This document shows positions 45,037 to 54,286 of a stretch of DNA of 64,000 nucleotides, piece after piece. The DNA comes from Pectobacterium brasiliense. GTDB taxonomy: Bacteria > Pseudomonadota > Gammaproteobacteria > Enterobacterales > Enterobacteriaceae. The notes below the pieces were generated by a model. It searched no databases and was not told where the DNA came from. It was given only the letters and a program-made list of their open reading frames with translations. The position numbers and the translations under genes are program-made. Position 1 is the first letter of the stretch. Every line of letters begins with the position of its first letter. The stretch covers positions 2,232,001 to 2,296,000 of the forward strand of contig NZ_JACGFN010000001.1 in assembly GCF_016950255.1 (NCBI RefSeq), written 5' to 3'.

Positions 45037-46656
45037 TCATTCAACCAGCCGAACATAGCCGCCCTCGGTTTCGATCTGGCCGGCAATACGATCCAACCGC
45101 CTAATCAATTGATCCTCAACGCCCTCTGCACCGAAGCCTGAACCATCGATAAAACTCATGCGTTTCTCACCCTCGGTGCAAACCAGCAGGCCTGGCGTCG
45201 CTTCGGCGTCGAACAGGTTGCGGCCAAAATCCTCTGGGTCGCCGGGGCGAATGCCGACAAAATAGAATTTGATGTTGCGCGCGCGGAAGCTGGAACACAG
45301 ATCGCGGAAGCGCTGCGCGGCAAAGGTACGGGCGGGATCCGAGCCGGTTTGACCACTGAATGCATTGCGGTTGAAGTTGTAGCTATCGGTGTCGAACCAG
45401 TTACCAATCGTGTTAGCCAGCATCACGATCACCTTTTGCCCGTCACCGTTGCCGTCCAGATTGAAATCCAGCGGCAGCGTGGCATCACCCCAGCCGTCTG
45501 AACCGCGCATGTTGGGCGACAGCGCCGCACCTGCCCATGACATGCCAATGGCATAGTTCACGTTGAAACGGGCAGAGAACTGATCGATACGCTGATTCAG
45601 TTTGCTTTCTTCATTGGTCAGCGGCATCAGCGCGGCATTCGGGCACCCTCTGTCCGCTACGATCCAACGGGTATCCACTGCATCGGTATCGTCGAAATCG
45701 GGATTCGGGCCGCGCCAGCTGATCGGTGGTGCTCCGGGGCTGCCGTTTTGTGGCAAATCGTGGCGGTAATAGACCTTGAATTGGCCAACGGGGGGTTCAT
45801 CCCAAAAGAAATTTTCTTCCCGCCCCAGCCCGCGATACATGCACAGCAGGTTGGCACGGCGATCCGGGAAGCGGCGGTCAGCCAGACTACTCACGACACC
45901 ACTGGCAAACAGCGAACGCAGCTCTGGCGGGTTCAACGCCCCCGGAGCAGACCAGCGCCGAATGCGGTTGGCGTCTTCCGCGTCGTACACACTCACCGAC
46001 TGGCTATACGGCACCAGCGATAGCCACAGGTTGTCACGTTTGCCGTCTGCGCTGCTCAGCATACGTTCGACAAACGAACGACTAACGCTTTTCAGCGAAC
46101 GGATATCCCCCTCACTCATATCCCCTGTCACTGGCATGACAAAGGCAACTTCGGTCGGCCGGTTGATAACTTCGGCGGTCGAGAACACTTCCTGCTGCCT
46201 CGCCCCAAGGTTCAGCAAACTGGGCTTGGTTTCGAAGGCGACGGTGACGGTATAGGTTTTACGCGTCTCGCTGTTGCGCCCTTCCGTGACGGCCACATCG
46301 CCTACCTCCAGCTTGTCACTCAGGGCCTTATTCATCCCCAGATTATTTTTGACGTAGTCATACGCCAGCTTATTGGTCTCTTCCTGGCTGTATTCTTCGC
46401 CATTAATGGTCGCCTGATGCGCGACGGCCAACGCAGCAGCATCCGTCGCGCGCTTGATCTGCGTGGCATCACCGGTTGCCGTGGAGGTATCCACGATAAA
46501 AGCCGCCGTCACCAATAACGCCATCGCACCCAGTGCATAGAATGCGGTGCCCGCGCCCTTTTCCTCCTGAATAAAGGCAGACAGGCGTTCACGCCAGAAC
46601 AGAGTAATTCCGGTAGCGTCTTTTTTTACTCTTCTGTTCTGTAAGGTTTTTTTCAT
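45037..46656 (-). CDS. tadG: TadG-like pilus-associated protein with VWA-type domain
   Basis: The 539-residue protein has an N-terminal cytoplasmic segment, one helix (about 36-58: GAGTAFYALGAMALLVTAAF in part) in the TadE/TadG pseudopilin style, and a large extracytoplasmic region resembling a von Willebrand A fold, with D-M-S replacing the DxSxS metal motif (VMPVTGDMSEGD near 180). The degenerate MIDAS is notable. It has a strong AGGAAGGA site. It is the last Tad gene and the adhesin gene begins 57 bases later. Confidence 0.85.
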   Translation of the reverse strand: MKKTLQNRRVKKDATGITLFWRERLSAFIQEEKGAGTAFYALGAMALLVTAAFIVDTSTATGDATQIKRATDAAALAVAHQATINGEEYSQEETNKLAYDYVKNNLGMNKALSDKLEVGDVAVTEGRNSETRKTYTVTVAFETKPSLLNLGARQQEVFSTAEVINRPTEVAFVMPVTGDMSEGDIRSLKSVSRSFVERMLSSADGKRDNLWLSLVPYSQSVSVYDAEDANRIRRWSAPGALNPPELRSLFASGVVSSLADRRFPDRRANLLCMYRGLGREENFFWDEPPVGQFKVYYRHDLPQNGSPGAPPISWRGPNPDFDDTDAVDTRWIVADRGCPNAALMPLTNEESKLNQRIDQFSARFNVNYAIGMSWAGAALSPNMRGSDGWGDATLPLDFNLDGNGDGQKVIVMLANTIGNWFDTDSYNFNRNAFSGQTGSDPARTFAAQRFRDLCSSFRARNIKFYFVGIRPGDPEDFGRNLFDAEATPGLLVCTEGEKRMSFIDGSGFGAEGVEDQLIRRLDRIAGQIETEGGYVRLVE

Positions 46657-46814
46657 TCCTTCCTATCCTGTATTCCTGGATTCAGCGCGTACTCAACCCG
46701 CCCATAAAACGGGAAAATAAAAACGACATTGCTCATATGCCTATAGATTTTTAAGTGTTTCATTATTCCGGTAACGAGAAGCTCGCTGCCGTTTGCGGTC
46801 TATTTGCCGCTTCT

Positions 46815-46844
46815 ATGTCCGGTATAAAAATGTCCGGTATAAAA
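46815..46844. repeat. 15-bp perfect tandem duplication
   Basis: The unit atgtccggtataaaa occurs twice head to tail between tadF and tadG. It contains a TATA-like hexamer on both strands. It may be a slipped-strand duplication altering spacing in the operon. Confidence 0.85.
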
Positions 46845-46851
46845 CCCGTCG

Positions 46852-47466
46852 CTATTGATCTTTTTCTTCCAGACCGGCCTCTTTTCTGAGTACCTCGTCC
46901 AACTCAACCACGTCGACAGCGACCCGGTTGACCGACGATGCATGCAGCAGACCGCCCAGCGACAAGCCGCCCAGCAGGCCCACATCTTTTCCCTGACGGC
47001 AGATCTCGACCACAATCATGGAGATATTTTTGCTGCCCTCTTCGCGGTCCCTTTCCGGTAGTTCAGGGAGGTATTCTTCTCCCGGCAGGGTTTCACTTTC
47101 TGCACACAGCGCCTCTGCCGTGCCTCTGCTCAACTGCCAGTGCAGCTCACCAGTCTGGCGCACGTTGCTGATTAATAGCTGGTAGTTTCCTGCACCTTCC
47201 ACTGGCAACATCGTATCGAGCAGCCCTTGCAGGCCACTCTCATCCAGCTTCTGCTGCATCGCTAATACTGATGCGATAGCGCCCACACGCTGTTCCATAC
47301 GCGTCCGTTCAAGCCCAACGGTGTAGATGTCCGCACACAGCGACCCTATCGCCAACACAATCGGGAACGCCAACGCCGTTTCTACCGCGGTAGAAGCACG
47401 ACGAGAAAGCCAGAAGCGGCGCATTCCGCTCAGGAAACGACTGGTTTTCAGTAAACGCTCAGTCAT
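46852..47466 (-). CDS. tadF: TadF-like minor pseudopilin
   Basis: The 204-residue protein has a basic N-terminus followed by TAVETALAFPIVLAIGS (about 26-42), the TadE/F hydrophobic segment with the glutamate. The rest is periplasmic. I take Met at 47466, which overlaps the tadE end by 8 bases; the frame begins earlier. It is part of the Flp/Tad type IVb pilus assembly in the envelope. Confidence 0.83.
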   Translation of the reverse strand: MTERLLKTSRFLSGMRRFWLSRRASTAVETALAFPIVLAIGSLCADIYTVGLERTRMEQRVGAIASVLAMQQKLDESGLQGLLDTMLPVEGAGNYQLLISNVRQTGELHWQLSRGTAEALCAESETLPGEEYLPELPERDREEGSKNISMIVVEICRQGKDVGLLGGLSLGGLLHASSVNRVAVDVVELDEVLRKEAGLEEKDQ

Positions 47467-48007
47467 TGCGCAGTTCCGTCCCAAACACATGTTTGTACTG
47501 ATAGCGGAAGGTGTCCCCTAGCGTTAACACCTCCGGCAGCGGCGTAATAAACGCTTTTTTAATCTGCACTGTCACGGACCACACCGGCAGCGTTGTCGTT
47601 TCCTCGCCGTTCGGGTTGTCCTGATTGCCATTGCCGTTCGTCAGCCCGCCAAGCTGGCTCAGGTTATCGAAATGCAACACGCTGACGGTTAAATCGTCTT
47701 CCTTGAGGTAGCCGTATCCCGCTTCAACCATACGCGCCTTGAGACGGGTTCCCATCTGTTCCGCGCTGTCCGATGCGAGATTATCGAGGCGGAAAGCCTG
47801 CACGGCTTTATCCAGCGCAGCGCTGCCAGCGGCGATCACCAGCCCAATACGCGCCAGTTCAAACAACATCATCACCCCGACCAGCACCACCGGCACCAGA
47901 AACGCCACTTCCGTCGCGATCACACCGCGCGTGCTGCGCCAGTGGCGTTCATGGCGCGGCACGATACGTTCATCACGCCACGGGCCGAGATTACGAAACC
48001 ACGCCAT
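47459..48007 (-). CDS. tadE: TadE-like minor pseudopilin
   Basis: The 182-residue protein has the TadE signature: RGVIATEVAFLVPVVLVGVMMLFELARIG (in part, TEVAFLVPVVLVGVMMLFEL at about 31-50), where the Glu five residues into the processed helix is conserved. TadE is cleaved by TadV in the model system. Start overlaps the tadD stop (TAATG). TadE and TadF are similar, and the assignment of which is which rests on order. Confidence 0.85.
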   Translation of the reverse strand: MAWFRNLGPWRDERIVPRHERHWRSTRGVIATEVAFLVPVVLVGVMMLFELARIGLVIAAGSAALDKAVQAFRLDNLASDSAEQMGTRLKARMVEAGYGYLKEDDLTVSVLHFDNLSQLGGLTNGNGNQDNPNGEETTTLPVWSVTVQIKKAFITPLPEVLTLGDTFRYQYKHVFGTELRND

Positions 48008-48858
48008 TACTCAGGCGTACTCAATTGCAGGCGTTGACGGCTGGATAACAGCAGCGCTTCGCCACGGGATTTATCCTGCTGCATCTGCTGTAAACGCTGA
48101 TTCAGCTCGTCAATCAGGCCATCAATACGCTGCGGCTGTGCAATGGTCGCCAGCGCTGCACGCGCGTCGTCGTCTCTGCCGCCATAGAGATAGGCCAGTG
48201 CCAGATTCAATCTGCCTGTCGCGTTGCTGTCATCCACTGAACGCAGCAGCGAAATCGCTTTGTCCGCGTTGCCGCTTGCCAGCCATGAGAGCGCCAGATT
48301 GTTGAGTGCCGCGACATCTGCCGGGTTTATCTGCAACGCTTTTTCAAACAGCTGACGCGCTTCGGCGTGTTTGCCAGAGGCATCCATCACCACGCCCATG
48401 CCATTGAGTGCACCCGCGTCGTTCGGCTGTGCTTTCAGCGCGCAGGTAAAATCGGTTTGTGCCATCGCATTACGTCCCAATGCCAGCTGTGCACGCCCCA
48501 TTCCCAGACACACCGCCAGCGCTTCTTCCGGCGTCATTTTGTTGGTATCACCGCCCAGCGCCTGACGTGCTCGTCCGTACAGTTCCAGCGTTTGCTGCGG
48601 TGAACGTGCCAGAGCCGCCACGCTGGCATACTCCAGCATCTCTGCGCCTTTCAGCGCATCGCGGCTGTCGAGGCGCGCGTACACTTCCGTCGCTGCTTCA
48701 ACACGACCCTGATCGCGCAGCAGACGTGCCAAACGCAGACCTTCCTCTTTACTGCCTTTAATCGCCATCGAGCTGCTGCATCCCGCCAGCACGGTACTGA
48801 CAATCAGCAGTGCCAGCATGGGCGTGCCGCGCTTAAGTTTTGCTACCAGATCGACCAT
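48007..48858 (-). CDS. tadD: TadD-like TPR lipoprotein
   Basis: The 283-residue lipoprotein has a lipobox (LAGC near residue 27 from this start) and at least three TPR-like helix pairs (about 105-210: KAQPNDAGALNGMGVVMDASGKHAEARQLF, shown here only as GKHAEARQLFEKALQINP). It helps secretin assembly in the Tad system. I start at ATG 48858, where a GGAG site is visible; in-frame ATGs at 48873 and 48930 also exist but lack one. Confidence 0.82.
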   Translation of the reverse strand: MVDLVAKLKRGTPMLALLIVSTVLAGCSSSMAIKGSKEEGLRLARLLRDQGRVEAATEVYARLDSRDALKGAEMLEYASVAALARSPQQTLELYGRARQALGGDTNKMTPEEALAVCLGMGRAQLALGRNAMAQTDFTCALKAQPNDAGALNGMGVVMDASGKHAEARQLFEKALQINPADVAALNNLALSWLASGNADKAISLLRSVDDSNATGRLNLALAYLYGGRDDDARAALATIAQPQRIDGLIDELNQRLQQMQQDKSRGEALLLSSRQRLQLSTPE

Positions 48859-48948
48859 CTTCGATAACTCCATCGGTTGTAACCGTTGTGATTTCCGGCA
48901 CATACCGGAAATCGATGTTTTAAAAATCAATGTGTTGTAAATAGAATG

Positions 48949-49908
48949 CTATTGCGCCAGCAGGCGGACCACTCGCACCAGTGCAGGCGACGCCATAATG
49001 GCGATAATCGGTGGCAGAATGAGTGCCATCAGCGGCACGCTCAGCTGCGCAGGCAATTTACCCGCCTTCTCTTCCAGACTCAGAATCAGCGTCTTGCGGC
49101 TTTCATCTGCAATCGTACGCAACGCCTGAGACAGCGGCGTACCATAGCGCTCCGCCTGAATCAGCGTCGCCACCATACTTTCGATCTCGCTGACGCGGGT
49201 TCGCTCCGCCAGATGTTTCATCGCCAGCGTACGATCCGACAGGATCTGTAATTCAGCGGCGGTGTAGTGCAGTTCATCCGCCATCTCTGGTGAAGACAGC
49301 CCCAGCTCTTTCGATACCACCTGCAATACGCGCCCAATAGGCAGACCGGCTTCGGCGCAGACCACCATCAGATCCAGCGCATCCGGCACCGCACACGCTA
49401 GCTTTTCGCCTCGGCTTGCCGCACGCCATTTCAGCCACCATTCCGGCACCATCGAACCGACAAAGAAGCCGATCAGCCCCGCCGCGACGCCCGTCAAACC
49501 CGCACGGTCAGCAGGTGGCAACCATCCCCACACCAGCGCGATAGCGAGCAGCGCCCCGGCAGCAAATTTTCCCATCACCAGCCAGCCTACCGCTTCGTTG
49601 CGGCGAAGCCCGGCGAGATCCAGCAGGCGGCGCAGATTGCGGCGATCGCGATCCGATCCTGAAAGGCGCTCGCCCTGCGTGGCGAGAGGCTGCAACAACT
49701 TTTCCAACAGGGGAGATAATGTTGTTCCCTGGCCTCTCAGGATGTTTTCCTGAGAGGCCGCCTCTATAGAGGCGCTGGGTAAATGCCCGCGCATGCGGAC
49801 TTCCAGCTGTTTGTATTGCTGGATTTTATGTTGTGTACGGGCCAGATAGATTCCAGCCACCATCAGCACAAGCGCCAGCAGCAGTAGGGGATCGTCAAAA
49901 ACAGTCAT
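48949..49908 (-). CDS. tadC: TadC-like inner-membrane platform protein
   Basis: The 319-residue type II secretion F-domain protein has N-terminal helix (about 8-25), two central helices (about 107-150) and a C-terminal T2SF domain (about 170-310, with ALDLMVVCAEAGLPIGRVL). It forms the inner-membrane core with TadB for Flp pilus assembly. It lies 14 bases after tadB. Confidence 0.92.
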   Translation of the reverse strand: MTVFDDPLLLLALVLMVAGIYLARTQHKIQQYKQLEVRMRGHLPSASIEAASQENILRGQGTTLSPLLEKLLQPLATQGERLSGSDRDRRNLRRLLDLAGLRRNEAVGWLVMGKFAAGALLAIALVWGWLPPADRAGLTGVAAGLIGFFVGSMVPEWWLKWRAASRGEKLACAVPDALDLMVVCAEAGLPIGRVLQVVSKELGLSSPEMADELHYTAAELQILSDRTLAMKHLAERTRVSEIESMVATLIQAERYGTPLSQALRTIADESRKTLILSLEEKAGKLPAQLSVPLMALILPPIIAIMASPALVRVVRLLAQ

Positions 49909-49922
49909 GAGTGGCTCTCCCT

Positions 49923-50903
49923 TTACCCTATCCGTTTAACCATCACGTGCGTGATCAACATGCCGACCGAGACGCTGCACAAGGCGTAAATCAGTACCGT
50001 CGTTCCTACCGGATCGGAGAATAAGAAACTGAAATCCTCCGGTGACTTCATGTACAGATAGGCCAGACAGCCGGGGAACAGTGCGGCGACAATCTTGGCG
50101 GACGCCCGCGCTTCCGACGTTTTGGATTGCACTTTCAGTTGCAATTCACGACGTTCACGCAGTGTCGCGGATAGACGCTCCAGCGTTTCCCCCAGTCGCC
50201 CACCCGCTTCCTGATTGATGATCAAAATCACCACGAAGAAGCGATATTCGGACATCGGCACCCGTGTAGCCGAAGCCTGGATCACCTGACGCAGCGGAAT
50301 CCCCAGCCGCAGCCAGTGATCGATCGTCTTGAATTCATTCGCCAGCGGCCCGGTCAGGTGCTCCGCAACAATTGAGAAGGTATTCGCCACCGGTACACCG
50401 GCACGGCAGCTGCGGGTAATCGCATCAATGGCTTCCGGCAGGCTCTCGCGCAGCGCTTTCAGGTGTTTTTGCAGCGTCGAACGGAATAGCAGCATGCCGA
50501 TGCTGATAAACAGCACCAGCGTAAATATCAGCCCCATCGTGAGCGGCAGCAGGGTGCGTTGCCCCAGAATCATGCCGAGTATCAGGCTCACCGCCGCCAG
50601 CGAAAGGGAACGTTGGAGCAGGTTCTTTTTCCAGCCGATGAACGTCATCTGCGCCCAGAGGATCGCCAGCCAGCGCCCAATTACCGGAACCCCCATCAGC
50701 GGCGTTCTGATTTCGTCACGCAGAATGGAATCAGACGCGACGTCGGCAGCCGACGGGCTGACCTCGTTCAAAATCTGCTGCCAGCGTTGTTCGCGCTGCA
50801 TGCGCTGCTGCCGCGACTTTTTCCAGGCGTTAACCGCCAGAAACAGCATCAGCACGCTGCAAAATACCAGCAGCGTAATCAGATTCAGGCGTAAATCACT
50901 CAT
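49923..50903 (-). CDS. tadB: TadB-like inner-membrane platform protein
   Basis: The 326-residue T2SF-domain protein has an N-terminal helix (about 8-28), two helices at about 95-140 and a T2SF domain near 160-300 (LPEAIDAITRSCRAGVPVANTF in part). It pairs with TadC at the inner membrane, where the TadA ATPase docks. It lies 18 bases after tadA. Confidence 0.92.
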   Translation of the reverse strand: MSDLRLNLITLLVFCSVLMLFLAVNAWKKSRQQRMQREQRWQQILNEVSPSAADVASDSILRDEIRTPLMGVPVIGRWLAILWAQMTFIGWKKNLLQRSLSLAAVSLILGMILGQRTLLPLTMGLIFTLVLFISIGMLLFRSTLQKHLKALRESLPEAIDAITRSCRAGVPVANTFSIVAEHLTGPLANEFKTIDHWLRLGIPLRQVIQASATRVPMSEYRFFVVILIINQEAGGRLGETLERLSATLRERRELQLKVQSKTSEARASAKIVAALFPGCLAYLYMKSPEDFSFLFSDPVGTTVLIYALCSVSVGMLITHVMVKRIG

Positions 50904-50921
50904 CGGCGTCTCCTCAGTCCG

Positions 50922-52325
50922 TCATTGCGCATCAAACAAGTGCGCTTTATCGCTGTAGAACTGCGGGCGCTGAATGTGCTGAACATATTCACCGGTCAAC
51001 AGACCCTGTCCATCCATCCCCTGAATGTTGAAGCTGAACAGATCCTGAAGCTGAATGACTTCGTTCTCCATGCCACACACTTCGGTGATGGACACCACGC
51101 GGCGCATACCGTCGCGCATACGTTCGATCTGCACGATCAGGTGAACCGCACTGGCGATCTGACGGCGGATCGCCATCAGCGGCAGCTGCATGTTCGCCAT
51201 CATCACCATGTTTTCCAAACGCTGTATCGCATCGCGCGAGGTATTGGCGTGCACCGTACACAGCGAACCGTCGTGACCGGTGTTCATCGCCTGCAACATG
51301 TCAAAGCTTTCGCCGCCGCGCACCTCACCCAGAATGATGCGGTCAGGGCGCATACGCAGGGCGTTACGCATCAGATCGCGCTGATCGACGCGGCCCGTAC
51401 CTTCGGCGCTGACAGGACGAGTTTCCAGCCGCACTACGTGCTCCTGCTGCAATTGCAGCTCGGCGGCATCTTCGATGGTGATGATGCGATCGGTACTGCC
51501 GATCTTCTGCGACAGCGCATTCAGTAAGGTGGTTTTACCCGCCCCCGTTCCGCCGGAGACAATCACGTTAACGCGTGCCTGCATCGCTTTGTTCAGGACA
51601 TCCGCCATCGCGTAGGACATGCAGCGGCGCTCTGCCAGCATTTCCAGCGACAGATTGCGACGCATAAACTTACGGATCGAGATAGTAGTGCCGTCGATCG
51701 CCAGCGGATAGGTGATGACGTTGACGCGGCTACCGTCCGGCAGACGTGCATCCACCATCGGGCTGGCTTCATCGATACGACGACCCACCGCCGCGGCAAT
51801 ACGCTGCGCGGTGTTAAACACATGCTCTTCATCAATGAAGGTTATCGGCGACAGTTCCAGTTTGCCAAAACGCTCGACAAACACCTGACCGGCACCGTTG
51901 ACCAGAATATCGTTGACCGTGTCATCCGACAGCAGCGGCTGGATCGGCCCGATCCCGGTCATCTCATCCAGCATTTCGGTGGCGATGGCTTCCTCTTCCT
52001 GACGAGAAAGCTGCAAGCGCTGCTCATCACAGATGCGGCGGATTACCGTTTCGATCTGCACCAGCAGCTTGTCGCGCCCCATCATCGCCGCTTTACCCGC
52101 GTCGATCTGATCGTAGAGCTGTGCGCGGATAATCCGACGCTGGCTGTTTCGGTTGTCCGTCTGGCGGGCAGCCGGTGCCGATCCAGAAGACGTATTCGCC
52201 GCAGGCTGTGTGCGGTTCTCCGTAGCCGGACGCATTTTCAGTTCTGCCACGTTGGCAGCAGGCGCAGGCTGAGGTGTACTTTTTCCTGCTTCACTTTTTT
52301 GCAGGTTATTCTTACGAATCAACAT
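50922..52325 (-). CDS. tadA: TadA/CpaF secretion ATPase
   Basis: The 467-residue ATPase powers Flp pilus assembly at the cytoplasmic side. The Walker A motif is GGTGAGKTT (258-266), Walker [12 protein letters not shown] (329-339), and the His-box HANT (359-362) is intact. The N-terminal 65 residues are Ala/Pro/Gln-rich and low in complexity. Length and motifs are normal for CpaF. Confidence 0.95.
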   Translation of the reverse strand: MLIRKNNLQKSEAGKSTPQPAPAANVAELKMRPATENRTQPAANTSSGSAPAARQTDNRNSQRRIIRAQLYDQIDAGKAAMMGRDKLLVQIETVIRRICDEQRLQLSRQEEEAIATEMLDEMTGIGPIQPLLSDDTVNDILVNGAGQVFVERFGKLELSPITFIDEEHVFNTAQRIAAAVGRRIDEASPMVDARLPDGSRVNVITYPLAIDGTTISIRKFMRRNLSLEMLAERRCMSYAMADVLNKAMQARVNVIVSGGTGAGKTTLLNALSQKIGSTDRIITIEDAAELQLQQEHVVRLETRPVSAEGTGRVDQRDLMRNALRMRPDRIILGEVRGGESFDMLQAMNTGHDGSLCTVHANTSRDAIQRLENMVMMANMQLPLMAIRRQIASAVHLIVQIERMRDGMRRVVSITEVCGMENEVIQLQDLFSFNIQGMDGQGLLTGEYVQHIQRPQFYSDKAHLFDAQ

Positions 52326-52364
52326 GTCCGTAACCCTTTGAAAAACGGTGAACGCTGAACATCA

Positions 52365-53564
52365 TCAGGCGCGTTTTAACCAACGCGAGAACCAGCGTTT
52401 TTCCGCCGGTCTGGCGCGTACGCCGCAGGCCAGATCGACAAGTTGGCGTAATCCCTGCTGGAAAGCAGGTGCCGCAGCCAGATTCAGTGCGCCGAGCGTC
52501 AGGCTCTGTGATAACGCGTGGCCCGCATTCGGCAGCACGACATCAATCTTCCGGCTGGTAAATTGTTCGAACTGATCGCGGCTTAACGGCGCGGTCGTGG
52601 CAAAACGGCTCTGGTTATGTACCAGCAACAGACGCTGTCCTTCGCTTTCGTCGCCGATCTCATTCAGCACGCGCCGTACATTACGTGCATCCTGAAGCGT
52701 CAATTCCGTCACGATGATGCGCAGATCCGCGTAGGTCAGTACGTCGAGCGCACCGGTCGGGTAGCTGCTGGGCAGATCCCAAATCACCTGATTGAACATG
52801 CGGCACAGCGCACCGCCAAGATTCAGCACGTTATCGACGTCAACCGGGGCCAATTCTCCCAGCTCTGGCTTCTGCGCCAGCAGGTGCAGACGGGTATCCA
52901 CGCGCAGCATGGCGCGTTGCAGCAGTCGGGTATCCAGTTCCTGCGTCCCCAACACCGCCGCCAAACCCGCGTCATCGGTTTGCCCCTGCAACAGCAGTTG
53001 GTCGCCGTTACGACGGTCAAAATCCACCAGTGCCACAGGCAAATGACGCTCGCCGGACAGCAGACGGCTCAGCCCCATCGCCACGGTACTGGCACCACTT
53101 CCGCCGCTGGCGCTGACGACCGCAATCGTCCTGCCCATTCGGGCATATTCCGGTCCGGCCTGTTGGCCTTCACACTTCGCCAGCGTTGCCGCCAGCAGAT
53201 CCAGCGTGAATGGCTTCACCAGATAGTCCACCACGCCCGCCTGAAGCAACGCGCGGTACAAGCCGACATCCTGTTCTTTGCCCGTCGCGATCACCTGACT
53301 GGTGGGGCCGCAAACGCTCAGCAGCTCTTCGAGTGCCGGAAGCGGCCAGTGCGCCCCTTCCAGATCCACCAGTAAAATGCGCGGCGGGACATTCAGTTCA
53401 CACCATTGACGCGCCGCGGCAATACCGCCGGACATCACCGGTACATCCGGCTGTTTCAGGCGAGTAAAGAGATCGCCGATATCGGCTACATCGCGTACGT
53501 CATTGGCGAACGCCACCAGCGGCAGCGCCAGTTCTTCACCATCGTTAGGGGTAATTTCACTCAT
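52365..53564 (-). CDS. tadZ: TadZ/CpaE-like localisation protein with degenerate P-loop
   Basis: The 399-residue protein has an atypical receiver-like N-terminus (about 15-130, with the ILLVDLEG strand and KPFT at 118-121) and a C-terminal MinD/ParA-type ATPase-like domain. The deviant Walker A is SASGGSGAST (151-160): it lacks both the signature lysine and the P-loop lysine of KGGxGKT, so ATP hydrolysis is doubtful. TadZ localises the pilus machinery to a cell pole. It lies between cpaD and tadA. Confidence 0.9.
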   Translation of the reverse strand: MSEITPNDGEELALPLVAFANDVRDVADIGDLFTRLKQPDVPVMSGGIAAARQWCELNVPPRILLVDLEGAHWPLPALEELLSVCGPTSQVIATGKEQDVGLYRALLQAGVVDYLVKPFTLDLLAATLAKCEGQQAGPEYARMGRTIAVVSASGGSGASTVAMGLSRLLSGERHLPVALVDFDRRNGDQLLLQGQTDDAGLAAVLGTQELDTRLLQRAMLRVDTRLHLLAQKPELGELAPVDVDNVLNLGGALCRMFNQVIWDLPSSYPTGALDVLTYADLRIIVTELTLQDARNVRRVLNEIGDESEGQRLLLVHNQSRFATTAPLSRDQFEQFTSRKIDVVLPNAGHALSQSLTLGALNLAAAPAFQQGLRQLVDLACGVRARPAEKRWFSRWLKRA

Positions 53565-53578
53565 GGAATGTCACGCCC

Positions 53579-54265
53579 TTAATCTTCTTCAAAGTTAATG
53601 TCGATGAGCTCTTTCACTTCATCTTTGTGATAGCGTTCGATGCTATTGACCGCTGCCACACCATCCGCACTATCCAGTGCTTTTGCCTGAATCAGATCGC
53701 GTGGTTCGGCGACCATCATCGCCAGATTGTTTTGCGTGGCGCAGCCGAGAGAACCAATTGCCTCATAGGGCTTCACCATCAACTGATTGGGATCGTTGAT
53801 CGTGCAGCGGGTAGTTTTGACCACCAGCGCCTCGGAGATCACTTCCAGATCGCCATTCTGTCCACTCGCCGTAGAACGGCGCATCTGCTTCACATTCTGT
53901 GGATTAGCACCGGCGTTTTTCAGCACGGTAGCCAGTCGCCCTGCCATCTGCTCACCGCTTGTGCTGTGCGGAATCAGCGTCAGCGTCTGTGCGGATAGCC
54001 GTCCCTGATCCTTCAGCATGATATTCAGCTGTTTCAGGGATTCAGGAAGGAACCCGCGCCCGTTCGGTGCAACCAGTAACGGCACTGATACCGATGAAGG
54101 CTGGACGGCAATCGGTTGAAGCCCAGGCTGATCAAAGCGCTGCATACGGACGTCGTTAATCGGCTTATTCCATCCGCATCCCGCCAGCAAAACAACGGCG
54201 GTAAGCACCGCCGCACGCATGTGCCGTGGGCGAAGCAAAGGGTAACTGTTGTTGATCGTTTTCAT
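53579..54265 (-). CDS. cpaD: CpaD-family pilus assembly lipoprotein
   Basis: The 228-residue lipoprotein has a signal with lipobox (VVLLAGC near 30) and CpaD-like features: the central segment LTLIPHSTSGEQMAGRL and the LGCATQNNLAMMVAEPRDLI region (about 173-192), the best conserved part of the family. It supports the secretin in the outer membrane. It has the same orientation and tight spacing as neighbouring genes. Confidence 0.88.
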   Translation of the reverse strand: MKTINNSYPLLRPRHMRAAVLTAVVLLAGCGWNKPINDVRMQRFDQPGLQPIAVQPSSVSVPLLVAPNGRGFLPESLKQLNIMLKDQGRLSAQTLTLIPHSTSGEQMAGRLATVLKNAGANPQNVKQMRRSTASGQNGDLEVISEALVVKTTRCTINDPNQLMVKPYEAIGSLGCATQNNLAMMVAEPRDLIQAKALDSADGVAAVNSIERYHKDEVKELIDINFEED

Positions 54266-54286
54266 GTTTTATTGCCCCTCGCGGAC

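Noticed and set aside
50925..51527. 200-codon plus-strand frame opposite tadA
   Set aside because: Antisense shadow of the tadA ATPase, rich in His/Gln as expected from reverse reading.
52617..53375. 252-codon plus-strand frame opposite tadZ
   Set aside because: Antisense shadow of a well-supported tadZ; no domain.
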